42,990 nt of DNA from an uncultured Lachnospiraceae bacterium. GTDB taxonomy: Bacteria > Bacillota > Clostridia > Lachnospirales > Lachnospiraceae. The DNA is taken from assembly GCA_910579495.1 (NCBI GenBank), contig CAJTVD010000001.1:118968-161957 (forward strand). The letters are read 5' to 3'. The notes below the pieces were generated by a model. That model did not search any database. It saw nothing but the letters and a program-made list of their open reading frames with translations, and was not told where the DNA came from. The translations under genes and the position numbers were made by a program. Below are positions 1-9,222 of the stretch, piece after piece (the first letter of the stretch is position 1; each line of letters starts with the position of its first letter).

Positions 1-92
1 TCTTTGGGAAAAAACAGGCATAGGAAAAAGCCCGCCATAAGAAACACCCCAAAGGCAACGCACACTGCTTTGTCTTTCTTGCAGCTTTCCAT
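1..92 (-). CDS. Membrane-anchored protein, N-terminal fragment (cut by window edge); possible DHHW/AlgX-like partner of MBOAT
   Basis: Only about 30 residues are present. The start is ATG at 92, preceded by a strong GGAGGAG about 10 nt upstream. The peptide begins with a short lysine-rich stretch (MESCKKDK) and then a hydrophobic run (VAFGVFLMAGFFLCLFF), which fits an N-terminal signal anchor. It follows the MBOAT gene by 27 nt on the same strand, so it is almost certainly co-transcribed. In Lachnospiraceae this place after MBOAT is usually taken by a DHHW/AlgX-like (SGNH-fold) acetylation partner. That identity is inferred from position only, because the diagnostic part lies outside the window. 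Confidence 0.6.
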   Translation of the reverse strand, partial: MESCKKDKAVCVAFGVFLMAGFFLCLFFPK

Positions 93-119
93 AAATCAGT
101 TCTCCTCCAAAACGGTCCC

Positions 120-1547
120 TTAAAACCTGAAATACAAAAAAGGATTAAAGGAGCCATCCACCAGATAAGCGGTAACTGCCAGCAAAAGCCCCATAAGCAT
201 CATGGGCTCCAAATAACACACAAGCCTCTCCCCTGCCTTCTTTTGGCAGACAGCGCCCACCGCCAGCTTCATGGCAGGTGTGGCCCCCACCCCTGCTGCC
301 AGCAATACCATCCCATAGCTTCTCAAACAGTACAGCGCCTGGATGGAAACAAGGGAAACGCCGCCAAGGCCAAAAAGCCCCCCTATGTCAGAACATACCT
401 GGGACAAGCCCTGGCCGTTAAAGACCACAAAACTGGCCATCACAAAAAAAAGCACATAAATCCGGGACAACACCCGGCTCTTCCCCAAATACTTTAAAAG
501 CCACAGCTTTTCCACCATCAGCAATACCGCAAAAATCAGCCCCCAGAGCACAAAGTTCCAGGCAGCCCCATGCCACAGGCCGGTAAGGGCCCATACAATA
601 CAAATATTGAAAAGCTGCCGTCCCTTTCCCCTCCGGTTCCCTCCCAACGGAATATAAACATAATCCCGGAACCAGGAACCCAGGGAAATATGCCACCGCC
701 GCCAGAATTCCGTAATACTGGCGGAAATATAGGGATAATTAAAATTCTCCGGAAAGCGGAACCCAAAGATCCTTCCCAGCCCAATGGCCATATCGCTGTA
801 ACCGGAAAAGTCAAAATAACATTGCAGGGCAAAAGCTAACCCGTACAGCCAGTAAAACAGCACCGACTTTTCCTCTGAAGCCCGGAATACACCGCAAAGT
901 TCCCCCAGCTGGTTGGCCAGCAGCACTTTCTTTGCCAGCCCCAGGATAAACCGGCGGATCCCCTCTGCTCCCAGCGCCCAAAAATGCCGCCGGCCGGCAA
1001 GCTCCCTGGACAGGCCAGAATACCGCACAATAGGGCCAGCCACCAACTGGGGAAACATGGCCACATAAAGTGCCAGGTCAATAAAATTTTTCTGGGCATC
1101 TTCTCCCCGGTATACGTCCACCGTATAGCTGATGATCTGAAAGGTATAAAAGCTAATGCCCACAGGCAGCGCCACTTTCAAAAGAGGGACCTGCCATCCT
1201 GCCAGGGCATTGAAATTCTCCAGAAAAAAGTCTGCATACTTAAAATACACCAAAAAGCTCAGGCTCACCATGACAGACACAAGGGCAAACGCACGCCCTT
1301 TCCTTCCCTCCCTGTACTTTTCCACCAACAGGCCAAAGCCGTAACAGGACAGCGTGGAAACCATCATAAGGAACACATACTTGGGTTCCCCCCAGCCATA
1401 AAAAACAAGGCTGCACAAAAGCAGGATTCCATTGGGCAGCCTTTGGAAAAAAGATTTCAGCGCACCTGCGCCTTTCAGGGACAAAAAATACAGCCCTGCC
1501 GTAACAGGCAAAAAATAATAAATAAATGTGATACTTGAGAACAGCAT
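120..1547 (-). CDS. MBOAT family O-acyltransferase (AlgI/DltB type)
   Basis: This is a polytopic membrane O-acyltransferase of 475 aa, the normal length for AlgI/DltB-like MBOAT proteins. It probably moves an acyl group across the membrane to acetylate an extracellular or cell-wall polysaccharide. The signature FWRRWHISLGSWFRDYVYIP lies at about residues 281-300, and the conserved active-site histidine is His326 in LTGLWHGAAWNF. About ten hydrophobic segments span the protein. It sits 14 nt downstream of the lipoprotein gene and 27 nt upstream of a second membrane protein gene, so the three form an operon. The substrate cannot be read from sequence, and DltB is unlikely because no dltA/dltC is nearby. 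Family assignment is firm. Confidence 0.93.
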   Translation of the reverse strand: MLFSSITFIYYFLPVTAGLYFLSLKGAGALKSFFQRLPNGILLLCSLVFYGWGEPKYVFLMMVSTLSCYGFGLLVEKYREGRKGRAFALVSVMVSLSFLVYFKYADFFLENFNALAGWQVPLLKVALPVGISFYTFQIISYTVDVYRGEDAQKNFIDLALYVAMFPQLVAGPIVRYSGLSRELAGRRHFWALGAEGIRRFILGLAKKVLLANQLGELCGVFRASEEKSVLFYWLYGLAFALQCYFDFSGYSDMAIGLGRIFGFRFPENFNYPYISASITEFWRRWHISLGSWFRDYVYIPLGGNRRGKGRQLFNICIVWALTGLWHGAAWNFVLWGLIFAVLLMVEKLWLLKYLGKSRVLSRIYVLFFVMASFVVFNGQGLSQVCSDIGGLFGLGGVSLVSIQALYCLRSYGMVLLAAGVGATPAMKLAVGAVCQKKAGERLVCYLEPMMLMGLLLAVTAYLVDGSFNPFLYFRF

Positions 1548-1561
1548 TTATGCCACACCCT

Positions 1562-2143
1562 TTATCTGATGGGTACTTCCACCACCGTCTTCCCGCCCTC
1601 CACAGCGGAAAGGGCGTTGTTTTTAAAGATATCCATGATCCCGGCCTCCCCAAAAGCAGTAAGCACATACCCACCGCCCAGGTCCATTACCAGCAGGGTA
1701 TCCGGCTGCCCGCATATCCACTGCCTTTCCAGAATATGGGATTTCACTTCCTCCACAAAAGCTGCCTGGTCTGTATCTTCCTTTAAGTGGTATACCGCCC
1801 CTGTAAAAGTATTGGCGTTCATCATATGCACCATGGAAGCAGCATCATCTACCGCCGCCGCCTGGCTGCCAGGCAGCCCCAGTACATTGTCAAGCTCCTG
1901 GGTCTTGGAAACGTCAAATTTCCCCGGGGCATCCATCACTGCATTTTCCTGGTTGCCCCCGTAAATTGCAAACAGCTCCTCCTGGCTGTAAGCATCCACT
2001 ACTGCCTGGAGTACCTCCAAAGCCTCCCCATACCGGGACGCCCCCTCTTCCTCCCCTGGGGCAGAGTCCTTCTTCCCCCCGCACCCCGGCAAAACTATCA
2101 CCATCATTGCCGCAAGAAAAAGTGCTGTTAATCTTTTTATCAT
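1562..2143 (-). CDS. DUF4358-like lipoprotein
   Basis: This 193-aa secreted lipoprotein starts with a basic N-terminus and hydrophobic core, then a lipobox with LPGC (lipidated Cys21). A Gly/Glu-rich linker leads into a domain resembling DUF4358, with the motifs DNVLGL, VEEVKSHILERQWICG and LVMDLGGGYVLTAFG. DUF4358 proteins have no established function and are commonly found beside MBOAT/DHHW acylation genes in Lachnospiraceae. It is the first gene of the cassette, with a GGAAGGAGAAAGAT ribosome site before the ATG at 2143 and only 14 nt to MBOAT. An accessory role on the outer membrane face in polysaccharide acylation is an inference from position. Confidence 0.8.
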   Translation of the reverse strand: MIKRLTALFLAAMMVIVLPGCGGKKDSAPGEEEGASRYGEALEVLQAVVDAYSQEELFAIYGGNQENAVMDAPGKFDVSKTQELDNVLGLPGSQAAAVDDAASMVHMMNANTFTGAVYHLKEDTDQAAFVEEVKSHILERQWICGQPDTLLVMDLGGGYVLTAFGEAGIMDIFKNNALSAVEGGKTVVEVPIR

Positions 2144-2338
2144 ATCTTTCTCCTTCCTTCACTTTCTATCCTTATGTTTCCCTTTTCCTTTCAAATAAAA
2201 CCCCAGGCCAGGCAATTTCCGCCGGCCGCCTCCTACCACCCGCCTTTGCCACAAATCTGTTCCTTACTGTGTTTTCCAATAAAGCCCTTTTATTGTAACA
2301 TAAGGCCCAGAAATTGAACAGTCGCTTTTCTTCCGCCT

Positions 2339-3139
2339 TCAGGTATCCTTTACAAGTTTTTTATATTCCTCCCGGATTGTCTCTGCCGGCACTGCCGCAA
2401 TTTCCCCATACACAGTCCCGCCTGTTACCATGCCAAGATAATTCCCCCTGCCATCAAATACCCCGCTCCCGGACATTCCCGGCAGGGCTTCCCCCTTTCC
2501 CAGCAGCATCTCCCCCTTAAAATCCTCCAGATAAACCTGGGGCGAAAGGATTTCCCCTTCCCTCTTCACAGGCTCATCCGCCCTGGTGGCCATATCCACC
2601 ATAAAAAAGCCGTCCCCCTCTTCCATAGCCTTCCCCCGGGCAGGCCTCACACTACGGAAGGACAGAAGCTCCTCATAGGGAAGGCTTCCCACAGGTACGC
2701 AAAGAAAGCCCACATCCGCTTCCTGTGAGCTTCCCAGGAACCGGGCAAACCCTCTGCTTCCATTATAAAAAGTGATATAGCTGTCTTCTTCCCAATACTG
2801 CAGCACATGCCTGTTTGTGGCAATGATGACCCCATCTTCCCCTATCTGGAAAATACTGCCACTGCCGTAATGGCCACTGGCCTGGATACGCACACAACTG
2901 GGAAGGACGTTACGGAAAGCCTGCCTGGGATTTTCCTCTGCAAGCAAGGGCGTGGAAGCAAGCCCCAGGCTGGCAACCGCCCTGTAATCGTCCTCCAATC
3001 TAGTCCCCTGGATCAGGGGCGGCAGCGCCTCCTCCCGCCCCCTGGCCGCCCACGCCTGCCCCACTGGCAGGAAAAATGACAGAACCGGCGGCAAGGCTAA
3101 AGTAATTACCAGAGAACAGAAGCCTTTTTTCTTTTTCAT
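2339..3139 (-). CDS. Secreted trypsin-like serine protease (S1 fold)
   Basis: This 266-aa protein has a lysine-rich N-terminus and a hydrophobic signal segment ending near AWA (residues 29-31), then a chymotrypsin-fold domain. The catalytic triad is readable: His111 in ATNRH, Asp142 in QEADVGFL and Ser223 in PGMSGSG. It resembles short HtrA-like or V8-like proteases but has no PDZ domain. Export to the cell surface is likely. The start at 3139 has GGGGGA four bases upstream. It is 195 nt upstream of the lipoprotein gene on the same strand, so read-through is possible but not certain. Its substrate is unknown. Confidence 0.85.
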   Translation of the reverse strand: MKKKKGFCSLVITLALPPVLSFFLPVGQAWAARGREEALPPLIQGTRLEDDYRAVASLGLASTPLLAEENPRQAFRNVLPSCVRIQASGHYGSGSIFQIGEDGVIIATNRHVLQYWEEDSYITFYNGSRGFARFLGSSQEADVGFLCVPVGSLPYEELLSFRSVRPARGKAMEEGDGFFMVDMATRADEPVKREGEILSPQVYLEDFKGEMLLGKGEALPGMSGSGVFDGRGNYLGMVTGGTVYGEIAAVPAETIREEYKKLVKDT

Positions 3140-3217
3140 ATTGTCCCCCCACTTCCGGGCAATCCTTTGGGCTGCGTTTTATAAATAATGATAGAAAAAG
3201 CCGGAAAGGCACTCTGT

Positions 3218-3256
3218 AACAAACGCCGTCACGCTACGCGAGCCGGCTTATTGTAA
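3218..3256. repeat. 39-bp dispersed intergenic hairpin repeat, copy 1
   Basis: It matches 35429-35467 at 36 of 39 positions. It starts AACAAACGCCGTCAC and ends CGAGCCGGCTTATTGTAA. The arms GCCG and CGGC, with inner CGC/GCG, form an imperfect stem-loop. It lies about 80 bp beyond the 3' end of the RNase P RNA gene, in the same relation as copy 2 to tRNA-Trp. It may act as a transcript end or a REP-like element. The function is unknown. Confidence 0.7.
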
Positions 3257-3333
3257 TAAAAATACAGGACTACATTTCCGGATACATATAAGTGAATAAT
3301 CTAATTTAATACAAATACCAGCCTTTTTATGAA

Positions 3334-3717
3334 ATCAAGCAGGACGATAAGCCGGGTTATGTCGTTGAATGGTCATCTGTCTGGGACTGCCGTCACCGGC
3401 AGCCTCTAGCGGCCCACCTGAAAGCTCGCCGGGCAGGCTATTGCGCTTTCTATTCGGCCTTGCTTCGGATGGGGTTTACATGTGCCCTGCCCGTTACCGG
3501 GCAGGCGGTAGTCTCTTACACTGCCTTTCCACCTCTTACCACCTGGCACCATAGCCAGGGGCGGTTTATTTCTGTTGCACTTTCCTTGGAGTCGCCTCCA
3601 CCGGACGTTATCCGGCATCCTGCCCTGTGAAGCCCGGACTTTCCTCAGCCGCCTGTAGGGAACCAGGGAACTCCCAAACCGTTCCCCAGACGGCCGCAAC
3701 CATTTGTCCTACTTGAT
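3334..3717 (-). ncRNA. rnpB: RNase P RNA (bacterial class A type)
   Basis: This is the catalytic RNA subunit of RNase P, which matures tRNA 5' ends. On the minus strand it shows the conserved core GAGGAAAGTCCGGGCT, the internal ACAGAA and AGAGACTACC elements, and a 3' segment with ACCCGGCTTATCGTCC. The 5' AATCAAGTAGGAC pairs with the 3' GTCCTGCTTGATT to close helix P1. The length of about 384 nt fits the family. The 5' end is only about 14 nt after the stop of the upstream nucleoside-kinase gene, so it either uses a promoter inside that gene or is cut from a longer transcript. Short open frames across this interval are artefacts. Confidence 0.95.
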
Positions 3718-3730
3718 TTTCTGTAGGCTG

Positions 3731-5386
3731 TTACACGTTGAAACAGCTTCCCCCAATAAATTCCCTGCAGATAGAATTGGCGGGGACATTTTTGCTGTCA
3801 ATTCCCAGGAAATATTCCAGGAATTTTAAAAGCCGCTTCGCCTCATGGTATTCCGGCTCATTCTTGCCAATACCAAACAATAAAGGCTCCGCATACTGCT
3901 TTAGTACTGCCAGTTCATAAATCAGCACGGAGTTAAACATTTCGTCCGCGGTCTCCTGGAAAGGAAAAATATACTTTTCCTCCCCCCTTCTCACCGAAGG
4001 CCACATTTCCACTGTCCGCCTGGCGCAAGTCCCCCTTGTCCTGGCATCCCGGACAATCCGCCGCAGAAGCCGCCCGTCCGTGGTGGGAATACGGTTATGT
4101 TCATCTACATTTAAGCTGGTGAGGGCGCTGATGTAAATTTTAAACTTGCTCTCATCGGGCATAGAATAGGTAGTGGCTGGGTTCAGCCCATGGATCCCTT
4201 CTATCACCAGCACATCCTCCGGCCCTAACTTTTTGTAATTTCCATGATATTCCCGTTTGCCCAGCTTGAAATTAAACTGGGGCAGTTCCACCATTTCCCC
4301 TGCCAGGAGCCTGTTCATGTCTTCATTAAACTTTTTGATATCAATGGCTTCCAGGCATTCAAAATCGTAATCCCCCCTCTCATCCCGGGGTGTCTGTTCC
4401 CTGTCTACAAAATAATCGTCCAGGGCAATGGGATGGGGAACCATGCCATAACTGCGCAGCTGGATGGAAAGCCTGTGGGAAAAGGTGGTCTTCCCTGAAG
4501 AGGAAGGCCCTGCGATCAGCACAAACTTTACGTTCCCCCGGTCCACGATTTCCTTGGCAATCTCACCGATCCGCCGCTCCTGCAGCGCCTCCTGCACCAG
4601 GATCATATCGCTAATCTGCCCCTTGCAGATGACATCGTCCAAATCCCCCACGGTGTCGATCCCCATCATCTCCCCCCAGCGGCTGGAATTTGCCAGGGTA
4701 TGGAAAAACTTTTCTTTTGGCTGGAAGTAATCCAGCTTGTCAGGCTCCTCATTTCCCGGTATCAGCAGCAAAATCCCGTTTTCGTAGAGCATCACGTCAT
4801 AGTATTTCAAATAACCTGTACTTGGCAGCATATAGCCGTAATAATAGTCATAATAACCGTCCAGGCAGTAAATATTCACGGATGAGCTTCTTCTGTACCG
4901 GAACAGCTTCACCTTATCGTCCATTTTATGGGCTTTAAAAATTTCCATGGCATCGTCAATGGAATAAGATTTCTTGGTAATGGGCAGGTTGCCTTCTGTC
5001 AGCTCCTGCATCCGCTTCCTGACCCGCTCCACATGCCCGCCGGTGAGCTTTTCCCCCATTTTGATATTGCAGTAGTAGCCCTGCCCTATGGCGAACTCTA
5101 CCTTCACCTTTTCCACCTTATCCGCCCCAAACACATCATAAACTGCTTTCACCAGAACCATCAGCCCTGTGCGCACATAGGTCTTATGCCCAATATTGTC
5201 CCGGATGGTCAAAAAAGTAAGGGTACAGTCCTTTTCCGCTGTTTTCATCAGCTCCCTGATTTTTCCGTTTTCCAGCACCAACGCGATCATATCCTTATAT
5301 TGGGGCTGATATTCCCTGGCGATCTCCTCAAAGGTAATCCCTTTGGGATACTCCCTTGGGACGCCGTCAATTTTAATCGTTATCAT
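3731..5386 (-). CDS. Nucleoside kinase, uridine kinase family with N-terminal TGS and threonyl-tRNA-synthetase-like domains
   Basis: This 551-aa protein has a TGS-like ubiquitin-fold domain at about residues 1-60. A region resembling the second additional domain of threonyl-tRNA synthetase follows (about 60-230), and then a uridine-kinase-type P-loop kinase. The Walker A motif is GPSSSGKTT at 293-301. The family is usually annotated as nucleoside kinase and phosphorylates uridine or a related nucleoside; the substrate of this subfamily is less certain. The start at 5386 has AAGGAGG at a good distance and overlaps the end of trmK by 14 nt, suggesting coupled translation. It is the last protein gene of the dgt-dnaG-rpoD run, and rnpB follows immediately. 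Confidence 0.87.
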   Translation of the reverse strand: MITIKIDGVPREYPKGITFEEIAREYQPQYKDMIALVLENGKIRELMKTAEKDCTLTFLTIRDNIGHKTYVRTGLMVLVKAVYDVFGADKVEKVKVEFAIGQGYYCNIKMGEKLTGGHVERVRKRMQELTEGNLPITKKSYSIDDAMEIFKAHKMDDKVKLFRYRRSSSVNIYCLDGYYDYYYGYMLPSTGYLKYYDVMLYENGILLLIPGNEEPDKLDYFQPKEKFFHTLANSSRWGEMMGIDTVGDLDDVICKGQISDMILVQEALQERRIGEIAKEIVDRGNVKFVLIAGPSSSGKTTFSHRLSIQLRSYGMVPHPIALDDYFVDREQTPRDERGDYDFECLEAIDIKKFNEDMNRLLAGEMVELPQFNFKLGKREYHGNYKKLGPEDVLVIEGIHGLNPATTYSMPDESKFKIYISALTSLNVDEHNRIPTTDGRLLRRIVRDARTRGTCARRTVEMWPSVRRGEEKYIFPFQETADEMFNSVLIYELAVLKQYAEPLLFGIGKNEPEYHEAKRLLKFLEYFLGIDSKNVPANSICREFIGGSCFNV

Positions 5387-6149
5387 GCAATTCCTCCTTT
5401 GGGGTTTTAGGGCTATAGCCGTAAATTCCTGCCGCCGCCTTTAAATCGGCCATTTCCTCTTCCAGCTCCCGCAGCCGTGAAAGAACCCTCTCCCCGCTGC
5501 CGGAAGCCATAAGCGCACTTTTAATCTTACCGCTGTTTTCCCATTCTCTTTTGATATATTCCAGCAATACCGGGTGCCTTTCCCCCAGCAGCAGCGGTCC
5601 GAACCGGTCCGCCAGCGCCGGTTCCTGGCCGGGCTGGGATTTTTGCCCTTCCCGGGAAGCGGCCTTAGCCGTAGCCTTGATGACAGGATAGAATTTCCCC
5701 TCTTCATAAACCATATTTTCCCGGAGGATCAAATATCCCTCCTCCCGGAGAAATTTCCTAAACGGGGCAATCTCTGACTGGGGCTGCAAGACCATCTCCT
5801 GAAAGTCCCGGGTTTTGGCCGGGTCTGCCTCCAGGATCCTGCGCATCAGGCGCCCCCCCATTCCCGCGCATATGAGGCAATCCGCCTCCCCCTTTTGATA
5901 AGCCGAAAGCCCGTCAGAGAGCCGCAGCCTTATGTACTCCTCAAGCCCTGCCTGTAAGATATGCTCTTTGGCACGCCCAAGGGGGCCTTCCTTCACATCC
6001 ATGGCAAGCCCGGAGGGAGAAATCCCCTGTTCAGCCAGATATATGGAAATATAACCGTGGTCGCAGCCTACATCACAGACCCGGAAGCCTTTGGACACCA
6101 TATCCGCCACCGCCTGCAGCCTTGCGGACAAAACCATCTTTCCCGCCAT
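5373..6149 (-). CDS. trmK: tRNA (adenine(22)-N1)-methyltransferase TrmK
   Basis: This 258-aa protein is a class I SAM-dependent methyltransferase that methylates A22 in the D-loop of certain tRNAs. The SAM-binding motif CDVGCDHGYIS lies at residues 25-35. LICAGMGGRLM further on is typical of TrmK, and a C-terminal coiled segment (about 220-245) matches the family. The ATG at 6149 overlaps the rpoD stop as TGATG, so its translation is probably coupled to rpoD. TrmK directly after rpoD is a standard Firmicutes arrangement, which supports the call. Confidence 0.92.
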   Translation of the reverse strand: MAGKMVLSARLQAVADMVSKGFRVCDVGCDHGYISIYLAEQGISPSGLAMDVKEGPLGRAKEHILQAGLEEYIRLRLSDGLSAYQKGEADCLICAGMGGRLMRRILEADPAKTRDFQEMVLQPQSEIAPFRKFLREEGYLILRENMVYEEGKFYPVIKATAKAASREGQKSQPGQEPALADRFGPLLLGERHPVLLEYIKREWENSGKIKSALMASGSGERVLSRLRELEEEMADLKAAAGIYGYSPKTPKEELHDND

Positions 6150-7375
6150 CAGTCCAGATAATCCTTCAGCTTCCTGCTTCTGCTGGGATGGCGGAGCTTG
6201 CGCAGGGCTTTGGCCTCAATCTGCCGGATGCGCTCCCTGGTAACGTTAAATTCCTTGCCCACTTCCTCTAAGGTCCTGGCACGCCCGTCGTCCAAGCCAA
6301 AGCGCAGCCGCAGCACCTTCTGCTCCCTTTCCGTGAGCGTCCCCAAAACCTCTACAAGCTGCTCTTTTAACAGGGTAAAAGCAGCCGCATCCGCAGGGAC
6401 CGGCACATTGTCATCCTGGATAAAATCCCCCAAATGGGAGTCCTCTTCCTCCCCAATGGGCGTTTCCAGGGAAACCGGTTCCTGGGAAATCTTCAGGATT
6501 TCCCGTACCCGCTCCACAGGAAGGTTCATTTCCTCTGCAATCTCCTCCGGCAAAGGCTCCCGCCCCAGCTCCTGGAGCAATTGCCTGCTGACACGGATTA
6601 ATTTATTAATGGTTTCTACCATGTGCACAGGGATCCGGATTGTCCTGGCCTGGTCGGCAATGGCCCTGGTAATGGCCTGGCGGATCCACCAGGTTGCGTA
6701 GGTGGAAAACTTATAGCCTTTGCGGTAATCAAATTTTTCTACCGCCTTAATAAGGCCCAGGTTCCCCTCCTGGATCAGGTCAAGGAAAAGCATCCCCCTG
6801 CCCACATACCTCTTGGCAATACTCACCACCAGCCGCAGGTTTGCCTCCGCCAGCCGTTTTTTGGCCTCATCCCCGGCGTCTAAGTCCCACTGAAGGTTCT
6901 TAATCTCTGCTTTCAGCTCCTTGGCTTCCTGTTCATCTACGCTGTCCAGACGCTTTTCCAGTACGGCAATCTTTTCCTTTGCCACAGCCCCTGCTTCCAT
7001 CTTCTGGGCAAGCTCAATCTCCTCCTCCGCATTTAACAGCGGCACCTTGCCGATTTCTTTCAGGTACATCCTGACAGGATCCTCAATGCTGATGCCGTCA
7101 GGGACAGAAAGGTCAATGTTTTCCACATCCACTTCGTCTTCTTCCGACAGGATGATCCCCTCATCGTCCACATCGTCGTCCGTAGTGATCCGCAGCACGT
7201 CCACATTGTTCTGTTCCAGGATTTCCAGGATTTTATCAAACTGTTCCTCGCCTAATGTAATGTCAGCAAAATAATCTACTATTTCCTGATATTCCAAAAC
7301 ATTCTTTTTCTTCTTGGCAATGGCCAGAAGCCCTGTTAACTTCTCGTCAAACTTTGCCTGTGTGTTTTCATCCAT
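6149..7375 (-). CDS. rpoD: RNA polymerase primary sigma factor (sigma-70, RpoD/SigA)
   Basis: This 408-aa housekeeping sigma factor directs RNA polymerase to TTGACA/TATAAT promoters. An N-terminal region 1.1 is followed by region 1.2 (DPVRMYLKEIGKVPLL). Region 2 contains DLIQEGNLGLIKAVEKFDYR and the -10 recognition helix YATWWIRQAITRAI. Region 3 follows, then region 4.2 with the helix-turn-helix EVGKEFNVTRERIRQIEAKA. It is full length for a clostridial SigA. It lies 48 nt after dnaG and shares TGATG with trmK. This is the classical dnaG-rpoD macromolecular synthesis operon. Confidence 0.97.
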   Translation of the reverse strand: MDENTQAKFDEKLTGLLAIAKKKKNVLEYQEIVDYFADITLGEEQFDKILEILEQNNVDVLRITTDDDVDDEGIILSEEDEVDVENIDLSVPDGISIEDPVRMYLKEIGKVPLLNAEEEIELAQKMEAGAVAKEKIAVLEKRLDSVDEQEAKELKAEIKNLQWDLDAGDEAKKRLAEANLRLVVSIAKRYVGRGMLFLDLIQEGNLGLIKAVEKFDYRKGYKFSTYATWWIRQAITRAIADQARTIRIPVHMVETINKLIRVSRQLLQELGREPLPEEIAEEMNLPVERVREILKISQEPVSLETPIGEEEDSHLGDFIQDDNVPVPADAAAFTLLKEQLVEVLGTLTEREQKVLRLRFGLDDGRARTLEEVGKEFNVTRERIRQIEAKALRKLRHPSRSRKLKDYLD

Positions 7376-7423
7376 TCTGGTTTTCCGTCCTTCCTAACTT
7401 TATAAACATTACCATTATTAGCC

Positions 7424-9196
7424 TTAATCCAGTGAAATATGCGTTTTGCTAAGTTCTTCCAGTGCTTTTTTGCCTTCAATCACCTGATTGAGCGCCGAAA
7501 CATCCCCTCCCAGGCGGGAAGAGGCATATTCCAGGCTGTTTCTCTTGACTGCAACCACAATATCGTGAAATGCCTTTTCCTGTTCCTGCCTGCTCCCTAG
7601 CTGCATCAGCCGGGTGTTAAATACCCCTGCCGCCTCCCTCTGCTGGGCCTCCTCTGTAAACAGGCTGATAATCCCCGCAGGGTTTAAAGCGCCCTCTTCC
7701 AGGTCCCGGAAAAGCTTCTCCGCTATTTTTTTATATAAGTCCTCGGTAAAATCCTCCGTGGAAATGTATTTTTTGATTTTCCCATATAAGGCGGGTTCCT
7801 CCACCAGCCAGGTAAGCAAAAGTTTCTGGGGCTTTTTCTTCTTTTCCCCCGGGTCTTTTTGGGAAGCAATGCCGGGCTTTGGGCGCACCGCCGGTTGGAC
7901 GCCCCCTGTCCGCGCCGCATAGGCATATACCAGCTTCCGCAGGTTCTCAAAGCCGATATGGTACTTTTGTGCTGCCGCTTCTATATAATTTTCCCGTTCC
8001 ACTTCTTCTGTAAAAGAACAAAGCTTCCGGGCAATCTCCCGGTGGAATTTTGTTTTGGATTCCGGGTCGCTTAGGTCATAATCCCCGGCAAGTATGCGAA
8101 GCTCGAAGAAAAAGCTGTTTTCCGCCTGCCGGATGCGTTCCTTAAAAGCTTCCTGGCCCTGGTTTTTAATAAATTCGTCCGGATCCTTGTAAGGCTCAAG
8201 GCTTAACACCTTCCCTGTAAGCCCCGCCTCCTTTAAGATGCCAATGGCCCGCAGGGCGGCGTTTACCCCTGCCCCGTCGCTGTCGTAGGCAAGGACCACT
8301 TCCTGGGCATAGCGCCGTATCAAAGCAGCCTGCCCTGGGGTGAAAGCCGTACCCAAAGAGGCCACCGCCTGGGAAAACCCCGCCTGGTGCATGGCGATCA
8401 CATCCATATAGCCCTCACACAGAATCATATAATTGGTCCTGGCGGCCCGGGCAAAATTAAGGCCGTAAAGGTTCCGGCCCTTGTCAAAAACCATGGTTTC
8501 CGGTGAATTCAGGTACTTGGGCTTGGCGTCTCCCATTACCCGCCCGCCAAATCCAATCACCCGATGGTTGCCATCTTGTATGGGGAACATTACCCGGTTC
8601 CAGAATTTATCATACATCCCATGCTTTTCATCAAAGCTGGCAAGCCCCGCCTCCTGGATAAGCTTGTCCCCATACCCCTTTTTTCTTAAATATCTGGTAA
8701 GGTCGTCGCTGGCCTGGTTGGAAAACCCCAGCCCAAACCTGTGGATGGTCTCCTCCGTGAGCTGCCTTTTTTTCAGGTATTGGCAGCCCGCCTGCCCTGC
8801 CGGGCCGCGGAGCTGGTAATAAAAATACTTCGCCGCCTCTTTGTTCACTTCCAGCAGCTTCGCCCGCCGCCCCTCCTTTTTGCGGGCTTCTTCACTGTAT
8901 TCCATATCCGGCAGGCCTACCCCTGCCCGTTTTGCAAGAAATTTCACCGCTTCCTGGAAAGAATAATTTTCATATTCCATGATAAAGGTAAAAACATTGC
9001 CCCCCGCGCCGCAGCCAAAACAGTAATACATCTGCTTAACCCCGGACACGGAAAAGGAGGGGGACTTTTCATTGTGGAAAGGGCAGAGCCCAAAGTAATT
9101 GCTCCCCTTTTTCTGTAATTTTACATATCCTGAAAGGACCTCCACAATATCGCTTTTCATCCGTATTTCTTCAACCACTTCATCAGGATAATACAT
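7424..9196 (-). CDS. dnaG: DNA primase DnaG
   Basis: This protein of about 590 aa makes RNA primers at replication forks. The open frame begins at 9202, but GGAGG directly abuts that ATG; the ATG at 9196 has proper spacing and is preferred. Counting from 9202, the N-terminal CHC2 zinc motif uses Cys40, His43, Cys61 and Cys64. The Toprim catalytic domain has Glu263 in LCEGYMDV and the acidic pair in AYDSDGAG (Asp307, Asp309). The C-terminal third is the weakly conserved helicase-interaction domain. It lies between dgt (20-nt gap upstream) and rpoD. Confidence 0.96.
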   Translation of the reverse strand: MYYPDEVVEEIRMKSDIVEVLSGYVKLQKKGSNYFGLCPFHNEKSPSFSVSGVKQMYYCFGCGAGGNVFTFIMEYENYSFQEAVKFLAKRAGVGLPDMEYSEEARKKEGRRAKLLEVNKEAAKYFYYQLRGPAGQAGCQYLKKRQLTEETIHRFGLGFSNQASDDLTRYLRKKGYGDKLIQEAGLASFDEKHGMYDKFWNRVMFPIQDGNHRVIGFGGRVMGDAKPKYLNSPETMVFDKGRNLYGLNFARAARTNYMILCEGYMDVIAMHQAGFSQAVASLGTAFTPGQAALIRRYAQEVVLAYDSDGAGVNAALRAIGILKEAGLTGKVLSLEPYKDPDEFIKNQGQEAFKERIRQAENSFFFELRILAGDYDLSDPESKTKFHREIARKLCSFTEEVERENYIEAAAQKYHIGFENLRKLVYAYAARTGGVQPAVRPKPGIASQKDPGEKKKKPQKLLLTWLVEEPALYGKIKKYISTEDFTEDLYKKIAEKLFRDLEEGALNPAGIISLFTEEAQQREAAGVFNTRLMQLGSRQEQEKAFHDIVVAVKRNSLEYASSRLGGDVSALNQVIEGKKALEELSKTHISLD

Positions 9197-9222
9197 TTTC
9201 ATCCTCCATGCCAGGCCCGGGG

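Noticed and set aside
3369..3699. Open frames inside the RNase P RNA gene
   Set aside because: The interval is fully explained by the conserved rnpB sequence and its closing helix.
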